The notes: generated by a model from the letters alone, not told the origin. A DNA stretch of 64,000 nt from Bin87 sp965219925 (GCA_965219925.1 OZ244795.1:496001-560000), one strand, 5' to 3'; counted from the stretch's first letter, positions 26,316 through 35,608 are shown. Made by a program: numbers and translations.

Positions 26316-27630
26316 GGACTACCTTACTCACTCCTGCGAAATCGCTAACTAAGTCGTCTCTAAAATCGCCTTTCAGCAGGCGATTGACCGCATCGTCCAA
26401 TGTTTCGGGTGTATCCGACAGGAGTATCAGCATGGATCGGCCCTGATTCCGGTCAAGGACTGTAACGGCAGTTCCTTCGAGTTCCAAGTCTGGACCAAAA
26501 GGTGTACTCAGAGTATCGTCAATTCGCACTCCGGCGGCCTGCAGGTACTGACTTACCTGCATCACATCCTCGTGGAGGCCCAGGAATACCGTGTCCCGAC
26601 TGACGTCTTCGACGCCGCGGACGTTGGAAGATATGCCGTATTCCGACAAGCCTTTCTTCAGCTCTGTGCCCTGGCTCAGAAGCGCTGTTTGGCCCAACAG
26701 GATGTCCACCTCGTTGTCCAGTCCACGTTCATAGAAATGGGGGAAGTCGGCGAGGTAAAACTCGCGGTTGCCGTTCGTGAGGTAGTCTGCGATGTTCGAT
26801 ACCAGCCGGTCGTTGTCCAACATTGAGTTCTGGGGGGGAATCATAAAGGTGAGGTCTGCGATGGACACTACATTGCGGCTGTTGCCCCAGGCCATTGGAT
26901 TGAGGCTCTCGCCGGTTCCAACCACCGTGGATTTAGTGTTGGCATCGGCAAATGCCAGCGCTGGGCCTGATGACTGGATGGAGCCGGCTGTGTACAGGGC
27001 GATGGTGTCCAGACCTGCGGTTAGCTCTTCGGGCTGAAACTCTCGAACATAGATATGCTGGAAGTTGAGGTCGTGCTCAACCTGGTTGTAGAGGTAGCCG
27101 GGCTGGAAGGTCAGTCCGAACCTTTCCGCCAGCGTGTTTATCTGTTGCGGTCGAGTCGGATCGGAGATCAGGAGCAGCTTTCCACCTTTGCGGACGAACT
27201 GTTCCACCAGGCTGGCTTCGGCCTCCGAATAAGCGGCTCGCGGAAGGATAACCAGGAAGCTGTCGGCGCGACGCAGCTGATCCTCCAGCTGAATCAGTCT
27301 GTCGTCTTCTTCAACGGTGGTGAAGTCGCCGAGAAACTCGACATCGTATCCGCGATTGGCTACGCGCGACCGCAGCGTAACGATTTCGTTGGAACGGAAC
27401 GCATTCCTGTGTAGAGCGTCCACCAGGAACAGGCCCCCGGAAGGCAGGTTCGCGGGCGGTTCTATGGGCAATATGGAGGGGATGGCCTGCGAATCCACGT
27501 GCTGGAAGACGATTTGCGGCGAGGGCGGCGGGCTGTAACTTCCGTGGTAAAAATAGAGATACCCGCCACCGAAAACGATAGCGGCGAAAACGAGGAACAG
27601 GGCCACCGACCCTAATAGTTTAATCGTCAT
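26305..27630 (-). CDS. Membrane-anchored GATase-like (DUF4350-type) protein
   Basis: A 441-residue protein with one N-terminal membrane segment (LLGSVALFLVFAAIVFGGGYLYF) and a long extracytoplasmic part. The middle (GGLFLVDALHRNAF, LRRADSFLVILPRAAYSEAEASLVEQFVRKGGKLLLISDP) resembles the glutamine-amidotransferase-like DUF4350/Gldg-type sensor domain, and DNDRLVSNIADYL follows. No catalytic Cys-His-Glu set is obvious, so a binding role is likely. It overlaps both neighbours by 11 bases in the same operon. Confidence 0.7.
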   Translation of the reverse strand: MTIKLLGSVALFLVFAAIVFGGGYLYFYHGSYSPPPSPQIVFQHVDSQAIPSILPIEPPANLPSGGLFLVDALHRNAFRSNEIVTLRSRVANRGYDVEFLGDFTTVEEDDRLIQLEDQLRRADSFLVILPRAAYSEAEASLVEQFVRKGGKLLLISDPTRPQQINTLAERFGLTFQPGYLYNQVEHDLNFQHIYVREFQPEELTAGLDTIALYTAGSIQSSGPALAFADANTKSTVVGTGESLNPMAWGNSRNVVSIADLTFMIPPQNSMLDNDRLVSNIADYLTNGNREFYLADFPHFYERGLDNEVDILLGQTALLSQGTELKKGLSEYGISSNVRGVEDVSRDTVFLGLHEDVMQVSQYLQAAGVRIDDTLSTPFGPDLELEGTAVTVLDRNQGRSMLILLSDTPETLDDAVNRLLKGDFRDDLVSDFAGVSKVVHDN

Positions 27631-28705
27631 ATCCGGCGTACAGGTAATAGACGGTAGGTTGGCGAATATCGAGAGGGAACTCCGGCAGAGGGTTATCCTG
27701 ATACGTATCCAGTCCCCCGGCTAGCATCAGTTTCCGCAGTGCCTGGAGCTCTGCAATGCCGTGGCCGGGCGCCAACCCGGATGCGCTCTGGAGAGGATCG
27801 CTGTTTCCCTGATCCAGCAGCAGCAGTGTCGCCGGGTCGATCATTCCAATTGCTTCGCCATCGTATTGAGTGGCGAATACCCGTCTTACCTTCAGGATGA
27901 ATTCACGCTGTACTTTTGCGTTGACGTCCACCAATCCATAATTGGAAATTCCCGCGAGTTCTGCTGCTTTTTCGATAGCATCGCTATCACCGCCGATATC
28001 GTCGATCAGGCCCAGACGTACGGCGTCGATGCCCGAGTAAATCCGGCCTTCCACCAACTCCGCTTCGGTGATTCGCAGTCGCTCTCCCCGCTCGCTGATA
28101 ACCATTTGGGCGAAGCTGGATTTGAGCTGTTCTGCCAGCGCGAACCAGTCCCTTCTGGAGGCTCCCGACAGCTTGTAGGGGCCGGTGAACACAATACTTT
28201 CCGATGGCACCCCGGGGATCAGCGGGCCGGCCAATGTAACTACGCCTACGTTGCCAATCAGGGACGAAGTTTGGGCGTAGGTATAGTTGGATCCCATGGC
28301 CATCATGTACCCGCCACTGGCAACCAGGCCGTTCATGATCACAACCACAGGTTTCTTTTCTCGCAGTTTCCGGGTTTCCACGTATAGCCGCTCACTGGTG
28401 GCGGCGCCGCCGCCCGGAGTGGTGAGTCGGATTACCACCGCCTTGATGGAATCGTCCCGCTCCACGTAGCTGAGGTACTCGCCAATGACGTAGGCCGATC
28501 CCTCGGAAAGGACGGTATATGGAATGTCAATCACGCCGATGTTGGGCTTTCCCGGAAAAGCATAGGCCAGCACCAGGGCGCCAAACACTACGCCCAAAAT
28601 AGCGGCGATTGGTCCGATGACGAACCAGCTCGCCAAGGCCCTTTGCGATGCACTTCCCGATGCGCGAAGTGTTTCCATTATCCGATTTGTCGCACTGGGT
28701 AACAT
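27620..28705 (-). CDS. sppA: S49-family signal peptide peptidase (SppA-like)
   Basis: A 361-residue membrane serine peptidase that digests cleaved signal peptides or membrane proteins. One membrane segment (about residues 27-50) is followed by the fold: IGVIDIPY, LTTPGGGAATSERLY, nucleophile S130 in VASGGYMMAMGSN, and K178 in GPYKLSGASRRDW as likely general base. The C-terminal part continues with GRIYSGIDAVRLGLIDDIGG. ATG at 28705 has GGAGA upstream. First gene of a three-gene operon with 11-base overlaps; this gene order is not one I know. Confidence 0.9.
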   Translation of the reverse strand: MLPSATNRIMETLRASGSASQRALASWFVIGPIAAILGVVFGALVLAYAFPGKPNIGVIDIPYTVLSEGSAYVIGEYLSYVERDDSIKAVVIRLTTPGGGAATSERLYVETRKLREKKPVVVIMNGLVASGGYMMAMGSNYTYAQTSSLIGNVGVVTLAGPLIPGVPSESIVFTGPYKLSGASRRDWFALAEQLKSSFAQMVISERGERLRITEAELVEGRIYSGIDAVRLGLIDDIGGDSDAIEKAAELAGISNYGLVDVNAKVQREFILKVRRVFATQYDGEAIGMIDPATLLLLDQGNSDPLQSASGLAPGHGIAELQALRKLMLAGGLDTYQDNPLPEFPLDIRQPTVYYLYAGYDD

Positions 28706-29062
28706 CTGTCTCCGCTTGATCCCGGCGGCTGATCTGGGTCAAAAGTTTGACACAGTTTGCTGCCAGCGCGTCTCCGCACTGGAGGCTGGCACAATCTTAC
28801 CATAAGCGTGAATCGGGAGCGGCGTCTCGATAATCCCCGACGGAGACTGCCCGATGGTGATACCATAGGGCCAGTCCAGGACGAGCGGTGGTCCGACGAG
28901 ACAAGCAGGATCACAGCCTGGGGCCGCTTGGCTTTCACAACGGGACCGACAGTGGAGTTACAAAGTACCGCAGAGTGTCCAGCAGACTCATATGAACGGC
29001 CGTGACGTGGGCCCAATGGCGATATTGAACTCGACCGATATTGAAAAGGAAGTGGATCTGAG
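28706..29062. other. Intergenic region between divergent units
   Basis: About 350 bases with no supported gene between the minus-strand peptidase operon and the plus-strand SDR; both promoters should lie here. A frame covering 28757-29005 has no homologous look and is ignored. Confidence 0.5.
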
Positions 29063-29905
29063 ATGAATTCGAACCGTAAACCGGTCGCCGTTGTGGTGGG
29101 GGCGACTTCAAAGTGGCAATCAGATGGCCGGAATACCCAATTGGCGCACGGCAGGGTGCTCGATGACAGCGACCTTTCGGTGGGCGTGCGTTGGGGCGTC
29201 GGCGGCGCCATAGCCCAAAAGTTCGCACAGGAGGGCTTTTTCGTCATTCTCACCACCCGCAGCACGGCCAACGCGACGCCCTTGCAGGCGGCAATCCAGG
29301 AGCAAGGCGGCGACAGCATGATTGTCGAGTTGGATTTGGTGTCAAGTGATTCCATATCCGATGCGTTCGCACAGGTTCGAGAGCAGGCTGGCGACCCGGA
29401 AGTTTTGGTGTACAACGCGGGTTACCTGGAGGGTCGGGATCTTCCGCCGGAGAAAGAACTCCTGGAACATATACCGTTGGAGATGTTTGACACGGCGCAG
29501 CATATCTCCAGCCGCGGGCCGTTCCTGGTCGCCAAAGAGGTGCTGCCCGCCATGCGGGAACGCGGCCAGGGCTCGTTCTTCATTTCCAACAACTCTTCGT
29601 CCCTGCGCGGGCGAAAGCGCTACACCGGACAGTCGCTGTACTATCCGCGAGTGATGATGCGCACGTTGGCGCAGGTGCTGACCGAGGAATATTCCGAGTT
29701 TGGCGTACACGTAGCCAACATCGTGATCGATGGCACCATCGACTCGCCAGGAACCCGAGCCCTGCCGAGGGCCCAGCAGAATCCTGATGTGGTGATAAAT
29801 CCGGTTAAGATCGCCGAGGCCTTCTATTATCTGCACACCCAGGACAGATCCTGTTGGACGCACGAACTCCAATTGACTCCGTTCCCAACCAAGCCGAGCT
29901 TTTAA
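29063..29905 (+). CDS. SDR-like protein with an insert in the cofactor loop
   Basis: A 280-residue short-chain-dehydrogenase-like protein. The cofactor motif is split: GATSK... then GVRWGVGGAIAQKF about 25 residues later, instead of the usual TGASxGIG. A VYNAGYLEG segment replaces NNAG, and the catalytic motif reads YTGQSLYYPRVMM, with no YxxxK. The reaction is therefore unsure. ATG at 29063 lies 6 bases after a GATCTGAG region; GGAAGTGG upstream may serve as ribosome site. Confidence 0.72.
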   Translation: MNSNRKPVAVVVGATSKWQSDGRNTQLAHGRVLDDSDLSVGVRWGVGGAIAQKFAQEGFFVILTTRSTANATPLQAAIQEQGGDSMIVELDLVSSDSISDAFAQVREQAGDPEVLVYNAGYLEGRDLPPEKELLEHIPLEMFDTAQHISSRGPFLVAKEVLPAMRERGQGSFFISNNSSSLRGRKRYTGQSLYYPRVMMRTLAQVLTEEYSEFGVHVANIVIDGTIDSPGTRALPRAQQNPDVVINPVKIAEAFYYLHTQDRSCWTHELQLTPFPTKPSF

Positions 29906-29952
29906 GTCCTTCAACTCAGCGCCGAAGCCTGCGGGAAACCCACCTGTTAATC

Positions 29953-30097
29953 TGTCATTGCGACCCCGTACTCGATGCGTGGGTTGGCAATCTCGTCGGA
30001 GTAGCAATGGTGGTTTGCTGACGTGTGTTCAACCTCAACGAGATTGCCACGTGGTTCGACAGGTTCACCATGAGCGGCTGCGCTCCTCGCAATGACA
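29953..30097. repeat. Dispersed TCATTGCGA repeat
   Basis: TGTCATTGCGACCCCGTACT at the left and CGCAATGACA at the right enclose 145 bp with the usual GGCAATCTCGTCGG / CGAGATTGCCACG core. Outer CAGGG or CTCACGCG ends are absent here. Confidence 0.75.
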
Positions 30098-30148
30098 GTA
30101 GGCCGGTTTGCACGGGCAAACCAGCGTTGGTCGGTGTCTAGCTGGGAG

Positions 30149-30601
30149 TTACTCGTCCTGGGGGAGAAAGGCGTTGGGGACGACCGCGCTGCCCTGACCC
30201 ACCCCGGTGGTATCGCCACGCTGGTTCTCGGCCTTGATCTCCACCGATACCCGACTGCCGTTCACTTCCCGACTCACGCCGGTGACCGTCCCGGTGAAGG
30301 TGATTGTGTCGCCGGGACGGACCGGCCGCAGGAATCTCAGATCAACCGTGCCGGTGTGGTTGAACACGCCGCTGCCGAAGTACCGGCGCAGCAGTTCGAT
30401 GGCGAATGACAATGACATCCTGCCCGAAGCCACCGTGCCCTCGGTTCCCAGGGTCTCGCGGGCGGTTTCTTCGTCGGTGAACTGGGAAGGTTCCAACTGC
30501 CCGGCGCTGCCCTCGAACAGGTTGATCGCCTCCTGGGACATCTCCTTTACCAGGGGGGATAGCGCATCGCCCACCTCGCAGGCGTGAACTAGCCTCCCCA
30601 T
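30149..30601 (-). CDS. MaoC-family hydratase subunit
   Basis: A 150-residue hot-dog-fold protein of the MaoC/enoyl-CoA hydratase family. FNHTGTVDLRFLRPVRPGDTITFTGTVTG and VEIKAENQRGDTTGVGQGSAVVP are typical; the catalytic Asp/His pair of R-hydratases is not obvious, as the SQFTDEETA region has no His. It overlaps the partner gene by 13 bases, so the two probably form one heterodimeric hydratase. Confidence 0.83.
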   Translation of the reverse strand: MGRLVHACEVGDALSPLVKEMSQEAINLFEGSAGQLEPSQFTDEETARETLGTEGTVASGRMSLSFAIELLRRYFGSGVFNHTGTVDLRFLRPVRPGDTITFTGTVTGVSREVNGSRVSVEIKAENQRGDTTGVGQGSAVVPNAFLPQDE

Positions 30602-31008
30602 TTCTTACCGACCTCGGTGGGTTGCTTGAGCTCGTGGGTAATCACGCGGTCGATGAGCCGCCCGTCTTCGTCAACCGAAACCGCCTCGGTGACGATGTAA
30701 TTCTTGCCCCGGCGCAGGTACTTGTCGGCGATCCACGCCCGCACGGTGATCGTCTTGCCGCCGATGGGAGGGTTGTAGCAGTAGAAGGCGCACCGGGCGT
30801 TGACGGAACCGGCGTCCTGGTACCTGGCGTTGTACTGCTTGACATCCACCTTGTGGGAGATGGTCGGGAAACCGGCCTCCGGGTCCATCACGCCCTGGCG
30901 GTAGGTGTCTATCATCTCCTGAGTGAGGAGGTATTGGTACGTCTCGAAGGTCTCCCCGACCTCCAGGGCGTCCCAGTCCAGAAGTATTCGCGCATCCGCT
31001 TCTACCAT
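30589..31008 (-). CDS. MaoC-like N-terminal hydratase subunit (FAS1-type dehydratase domain)
   Basis: A 139-residue hot-dog-fold protein of the FAS1-type/MaoC N-terminal dehydratase group: YQYLLTQEMIDTYRQGVMD, NARCAFYCYNPPIGGKTITVRAWIADKYLRRGKNYIVTEA. Pairs with the MaoC gene that it overlaps; similar pairs hydrate enoyl-CoA or enoyl-ACP. ATG at 31008 follows AAAGGAAG; the longer frame to 31086 runs into the upstream gene without a signal. Confidence 0.82.
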   Translation of the reverse strand: MVEADARILLDWDALEVGETFETYQYLLTQEMIDTYRQGVMDPEAGFPTISHKVDVKQYNARYQDAGSVNARCAFYCYNPPIGGKTITVRAWIADKYLRRGKNYIVTEAVSVDEDGRLIDRVITHELKQPTEVGKKWGG

Positions 31009-31054
31009 AGCTGCACTTCCTTTCGTTATAACGCGTAATTGGGATACTGACCGG

Positions 31055-31855
31055 CTATATGCCCCGCCAGGAGCGCCTTCCGTCAACCCGGACGAAATGG
31101 CCGAAGCCGGGGTCGGGAAAGTGTCCGGCGGAGACCAGCACCTGCTCGTGCTCCAACATATCCATCACGGAATGTCTGGTGCTGCGGGACACGTCCGGCT
31201 GGATGTCGAATATGGGGCACCAGTCGGTGTAATGCGCCTGGGCCGGGTTGTGCGCCACGTCGCCCAGGATGTAACCCCGCTCTCCGCCCGAGGCGATCAT
31301 GATTGAGACGTGGCCCGGGGTATGCCCAGGGGTGGAGACCGTGGTTAGCTCGTCCGTGATCCGGTAATCGTCGTCGATCAGGTCGATGAATCCCAGCTCC
31401 TCCAGGGGTACGACCTGGTCGCGGACGTGGGCAGCGCCAGCCAGCACACCGGGCTGAGTCCAGTAGTCCCAGTCCTTCCTCGGCACGATGTAACGGGCAT
31501 TGGGGAAGTTTGGCTTGCCATCGGTTAGGTTCCAGCCCACGTGGTCAGGGTGGAGGTGAGTGAACACCACCAGGTCAACAGCCTCCGGGTCAACTCCCTT
31601 GGCCCGCATGTCGGCCATCAGCGTACCGTCGGGGGCCTGCAGGCCGGTATCGACGATGATCAGTTTACCCTGCGAGCGGACACCCGTGGTTCCATACCTG
31701 CTGGTAATCTGGTCGTGGTCGTCCAGAAGCTCAGGAAACTCGCGCCATTGTTGGATGGTGGTATCCGGGAAAGGCGCGAAGGGAGACCGGACGGGCATTC
31801 CATCGTTTAGCGACAGCAATTGAACATTGCCGACGCTGGTTGTGTAGCTGGGCAT
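31055..31855 (-). CDS. MBL-fold metallo-hydrolase
   Basis: A 266-residue metallo-beta-lactamase-fold hydrolase. Zinc motif H100, H102, D104 and H105 in FTHLHPDHVGW, further His in TPGHTPGH (about 175-182), and GDVAHNPAQ as the distal Asp/His segment. Related to the plus-strand enzyme at 37788-38654. Members act on lactones, thioesters or phosphoesters; the substrate is unknown. It is upstream of the MaoC pair on the same strand, with a 46-base gap, and may share its transcript. Confidence 0.9.
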   Translation of the reverse strand: MPSYTTSVGNVQLLSLNDGMPVRSPFAPFPDTTIQQWREFPELLDDHDQITSRYGTTGVRSQGKLIIVDTGLQAPDGTLMADMRAKGVDPEAVDLVVFTHLHPDHVGWNLTDGKPNFPNARYIVPRKDWDYWTQPGVLAGAAHVRDQVVPLEELGFIDLIDDDYRITDELTTVSTPGHTPGHVSIMIASGGERGYILGDVAHNPAQAHYTDWCPIFDIQPDVSRSTRHSVMDMLEHEQVLVSAGHFPDPGFGHFVRVDGRRSWRGI

Positions 31856-33003
31856 ATCGGTATTGCCTCTCGATAAGTTAGCTTTTTAACGGTGTATCGT
31901 TCCGAGAGTCATATTACCCCAAAAAACAAGTCCTGTTGAGAGAAAACATCGGAGTCTCGTAAATTGTCAAGGGCGTCGGCAAGGGAGAGTTGAACAAGTC
32001 CAACGGTGGGTGACCGCCAACATCCGTGCTACGAATATCGTCCTTCTTATCGGTAGTTTGTTAGCGACCAGCACATCGCGCAACTTTGTTGTCTCGACTT
32101 TCGGCTCCGGTGGCCCCTCGGATTTACCCCGTAATTCCTGGAGCTGACTTTTTCGACACTCCCCTACGGCCGCTGTTTACACTTCCCCCCGAGGACGCGC
32201 CATCCCAATGCAATGAAGGCCACAAACACAAATGCAGGGAACAGCACGAATGCCCAGACCCCCAAGGACGAGTTAAACAAGGCGCTAATGAACCACGACT
32301 CTGCAATCCAGTCCACGACTCCACCTCCCCATTAGGGCCCATTGGCATTACGATATTCGTGGAATACGGGGCTATATAGGCTACGTCCCCGTTCGCAGGA
32401 TGGACTTATCCGTCCATTGTCCGTATTCCCATTGTATCCGATTTCACTCGGTGTCGGGGGCGGCTTGCGCTATCGGCTTCGAGACCGTGAAGCACCTGCT
32501 GATATATCGCTTGGAAGAACGACCGCCACTCCATCTGCCCCGGGTTCGACTATCTGGTGGCCGTCGGCATCGAAACAGGACGCGGTGGACGTGAACCCGT
32601 ATTACTTGTTCCACGGAAAACTGCCGGAGGAATCACGTGCCGATAACCCCAACCACCGGCGAATGCCCGAACCTCAAAAGCAAGAACGCTTGACGGCCGT
32701 CCCATCTGCCGGGCAGGACGACGGTCCGTTGCGCTCTCCAAACCACCCTATGGCTACGCCGGACGATAGCCGCATGATAATGATCGCGAAAGGATTCGTT
32801 TTGGTCGTCTTCATGTGTCTGAGTTCGAACCGCGGGTAACCGCCGCCGGGTGCTGTGGATATCATTCCCAATGGACATGGGGGGATACCTCGTCCCCTTG
32901 CGCTTGACACCCAGGGAAGAAACAACAGGCTTGGCACGGCCCGCCGGTTACGTTAACTCGTCCACGCAGCTCCGCACCGGCGCCCAAAAGCCACCAGCGC
33001 CGA
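31856..33003. other. Gene-poor stretch
   Basis: Apart from a predicted 50-residue membrane peptide at 32164-32316 on the minus strand, no frame here looks coding. No repeat family of the window is present. Confidence 0.5.
32164..32316 (-). CDS. Predicted small single-pass membrane protein
   Basis: A 50-residue open frame starting GTG at 32316, with GGAGGTG ending 5 bases upstream. It encodes MDWIAESWFISALFNSSLGV followed by a hydrophobic stretch WAFVLFPAFVFVAFIALGW and a basic tail RVLGGKCKQRP. The strong ribosome site, single helix and positive C-terminal tail suggest a real membrane microprotein. It is too short for the usual gene finders. Confidence 0.55.
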   Translation of the reverse strand: MDWIAESWFISALFNSSLGVWAFVLFPAFVFVAFIALGWRVLGGKCKQRP

Positions 33004-34068
33004 TTAGAGGGCCGGTATCACCTCGTCGCACAACAGCGCCAGCGCCTCGTCCACGTCCGGGCCCAGCTCGGAGAACATCAGCTGTCCGAACCCCTGCTCC
33101 CGGGCCGTGTCCCGCACCTTGAGCATCCGTTCCAGGCAGTCCTCCGGCGTACCGGCGATGAAGATAGCATCAATCATGGAGTCGGTAACCAGGTTGTCAA
33201 ATTCTTGCTCTGTTGCGCCGTTCCGGTCCGCCTGGTGCAACCGCTCGATCTCCGGCAGGGCCACGCCCAGCCGCTCAATGTCCTCCGGGGTGTAGCCTTG
33301 CCGGAACATATTCAGGACCCGGCGGCCCGCGCTTTCCTTGACGAACTCCCTGGCCGCCGCTGCGTTTCGAGACAAGGAAATCTTGATCTCCGCCACTTTG
33401 GGTACAACCCCCTCTTGGCGTTCAGGGGGCAGTGCGCAGTCAAAGGCGTCCAGCAACGCGGGAACCCTGCCGGTACGGAGGGCCGCTACATAGTGGCCTC
33501 CGAAGATCAGGCCGTCCATGGTTTCGCCGCCGACGGCCATGCCCAACGGGCCGTTGCTGCCGCAATAGAGTTGTACCGGCGACGAGGGGCTGAAATTCAG
33601 CCGGAAGGTGGCGGAAGGGTTGAAGTGGTAATAATCCAGGAGGTTGGGATAGTCTGCGAAGCAGACTGCCTCCCCGGTCAGGAGCCGGCGCACGCTCTGG
33701 GCCGTCTCCCGGAGTACGCTGACCGGCCGCGGCGTGCGGATGAGTGATGGCGTATGGGGATTGCCTCGACCCAACCCGATACTCAATTCCCGCCCGTCCA
33801 TCAACTCGCTTAGGGTGGCAATTGAATCCGCCAGGTCAACCGGGTTGCGGAAATACTGGACGGTAACCGCGGTGCCCAGCTTTATCTTGAGGCGGCAGGC
33901 CAGCGCCGCCAAGGCCACAAAGGACTGGCGGCTTCTTAAGTTATCGGTAACCCAAAGCTGGGCCACGCCTCTGGCTTCCGCCTGGGCCGCCAGCTCCATC
34001 AGGTGGGGCAAGGAAACGTGAGCGTAGGTGGGTAGGTGAAATTGGACACCGATTTCCAGTGGAGACAT
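33004..34068 (-). CDS. LLM-class (F420-type) oxidoreductase
   Basis: A 354-residue TIM-barrel flavin/F420-dependent oxidoreductase: IGVQFHLPTYAHVSLPHLMELAAQAEARGVAQLWVTDN, KLGTAVTVQYFRNPVDLADSIATLSELMDGRELSIGLGRGN and the C-terminal FIAGTPEDCLERMLKV. It differs clearly from the LLM enzyme at 22134. Substrate unknown. ATG at 34068. No operon partner on this strand. Confidence 0.88.
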   Translation of the reverse strand: MSPLEIGVQFHLPTYAHVSLPHLMELAAQAEARGVAQLWVTDNLRSRQSFVALAALACRLKIKLGTAVTVQYFRNPVDLADSIATLSELMDGRELSIGLGRGNPHTPSLIRTPRPVSVLRETAQSVRRLLTGEAVCFADYPNLLDYYHFNPSATFRLNFSPSSPVQLYCGSNGPLGMAVGGETMDGLIFGGHYVAALRTGRVPALLDAFDCALPPERQEGVVPKVAEIKISLSRNAAAAREFVKESAGRRVLNMFRQGYTPEDIERLGVALPEIERLHQADRNGATEQEFDNLVTDSMIDAIFIAGTPEDCLERMLKVRDTAREQGFGQLMFSELGPDVDEALALLCDEVIPAL

Positions 34069-34141
34069 GATTTTGCCGCCCTCGCCATATGGTTACAGTG
34101 ATTCGTGCGATTCCCCTGTCCCGCAGGCTGTCATTCACAGG

Positions 34142-34603
34142 CTACCACGCGCACTTGGCGATTGTGAGTGTAGGCGATAAAGAGGCCAACTGCCGCATTG
34201 ATGCCGCAGCCATAGGTATGTGCCAATCCAGCAGTTCATCGGGGCCACCGTCACCGGCACTGCCCTCGCGGCCTCCGCTGATGGTGGTTACGATGCCCGT
34301 ACGGGCGTCGATTCGCCGCACGGCGCAGTTATCCAAGTCAACTATGATCATGTTGTCATCCAGGTCTCAGCGTATCGCCTTGGGTTCTCCCGTGCCGGCT
34401 ATCAGTGTGATTATGCCGGTCTGAGAATCCATGCGGCGGATCCTGTGATGGCGCCCTATGCGCACGATCAGGTTCCCGTGGGGATCAAATTCACCGGCGT
34501 AAGGAGTTTGACGCGCGGCGTCTATCGCCGGTCCGCCGTCGTCCCCCCAATCCTCTGATCCGTTTTCCGATACGGTTTGGATGATGCCTTTATCAGCCGG
34601 CAT
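34142..34603 (-). pseudogene. NHL-repeat protein remnant
   Basis: Two minus-strand parts in one frame, separated by an in-frame TGA at 34367-34369: GDDGGPAIDAARQTPYAGEFDPHGNLIVRIGRHHRIRRMD, then MIIVDLDNCAVRRIDARTGIVTTISGGREGSAGDGGPDE. Both are beta-propeller NHL repeats with the GDGGPA signature. Full proteins contain several such repeats, so this is a fragment. Confidence 0.8.
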
Positions 34604-34823
34604 TTACACCTCCGGCGGTCGCCAGATATCCCGGTGCGTTTCGTCCGGGGGTACGTGGTGTTACTCGCACGGTTGGCTCAGCGTGTCCGGCTACGCATTG
34701 CCGGTTCTCGGTGGGGCTTACTCGCTGGGCTCCTGCTATTGGTTTTCAGCAAGGCGCGGTCTCGCGACATGGGCGGGTGTCTTGCGCTGGGCGATGGCAG
34801 TTAGGGCCTTCCGGCTTGGCTTA

Positions 34824-34880
34824 GAGCCTATCCTAATAACGGGTAACACCCGCACGGAAAGGGGTTTTTAGGATAGGCTC
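34824..34880. mobile_element. 57-bp mini-element with IS5-type inverted ends
   Basis: Ends GAGCCTATCCTAA and TTAGGATAGGCTC (13 bp perfect), flanked by direct TTA (34821-34823 and 34881-34883), the three-base duplication seen in some IS5-group insertions. It holds no gene. Confidence 0.65.
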
Positions 34881-34883
34881 TTA

Positions 34884-35371
34884 GCGGCTTTGTGCATTTG
34901 GGGCCGTGTGTTTCCGGAGTTAGCCGGCTTGGGGAAGATGAAGGTGAGCTCGAACGTACTGCCTATTGCCCGTGTGTCCGGGCAGTGCTTGGGCCGACGA
35001 AGCATCCGGGCCACTGGGTTTGTTCCTGCCGTTTCCGGCGGATGGAGAGGATAACACCATTGAGGAAATGAAGGGCGACATTCGCGCGGTGAGGGTATCA
35101 ATGTTGGCGGTGGAAACGACGACGTCGATAAGTCTGATGTTGCGTGGTCGTAGGATTTCCAACGTGAAAGTTGGCCAGGCAATGTAGGCTTGCTCCTAAA
35201 TGCGGCAGCCGGCGCCTTTAGCTGCGCATAGTTCGGACAGGACGACGCCTGCAAGAACCGTCGGATCCGGCAGTCTACCAACTGGTTTGGCTCTTTGCCC
35301 GCGGTGGGAACGCGGATCCCGTCGATGAACCGGTCGCCAAATCCGGACGGACGACGTCGTTTGGCCTCAAC
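34884..35371. other. No clear gene; contains a fragment related to 36260-36350
   Basis: On the minus strand the segment encoding GSTFELTFIFPKPANSGN resembles, in inverted orientation, the plus-strand GGTFDFTFILPQRANSGV at 36276-36335. Otherwise no supported gene. Confidence 0.45.
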
Positions 35372-35608
35372 TCAGTCGGAACTCGGTTGGTGAGCTTCCT
35401 CAGGCACGGCGCTGGCTTTGTCGGCGGTCCGTCCCGAGTTGCCGACGAGGCGTTCCAGTGCCTGGCGGGGGATCAATATACGGGCGCCGAACCTGACGGA
35501 ATCGATACGTCCAACGCGGATTTCCTCCCGCACCATCCATTCACTGACTCCCAGGGCTGCGGCTGCTTCCTTCACACTGTAGGTGATCCTTTCGGGCGTT
35601 TGGTCCAT
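35372..35608 (-). CDS. Excisionase-family/MerR-like DNA-binding protein
   Basis: A 78-residue winged helix-turn-helix protein: YSVKEAAAALGVSEWMVREEIRVGRIDSVRFGARILIPRQALERLV, the typical excisionase/AlpA-type domain, plus a polar tail. It may regulate an integrated element, but no integrase is seen in the window. AGGAG lies about 9 bases upstream of ATG at 35608. Confidence 0.88.
   Translation of the reverse strand: MDQTPERITYSVKEAAAALGVSEWMVREEIRVGRIDSVRFGARILIPRQALERLVGNSGRTADKASAVPEEAHQPSSD

Noticed and set aside
28757..29005. Plus-strand frame of 82 codons
   Set aside because: No ribosome site and no recognisable composition; it overlaps the divergent promoter region.
32342..32839. Plus-strand frame of 165 codons
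   Set aside because: Low-complexity, no family features and no start signal; probably chance in GC-rich DNA.
34868..35281. Minus-strand frame of 137 codons
   Set aside because: Pro/Ser/Arg-rich translation typical of a shadow frame; only a short end segment resembles another region of the window.
35372..35608. Excisionase-like gene as proof of an integrated prophage
   Set aside because: No integrase, portal, terminase or attachment-site repeat accompanies it; such small DNA-binding proteins also occur alone.
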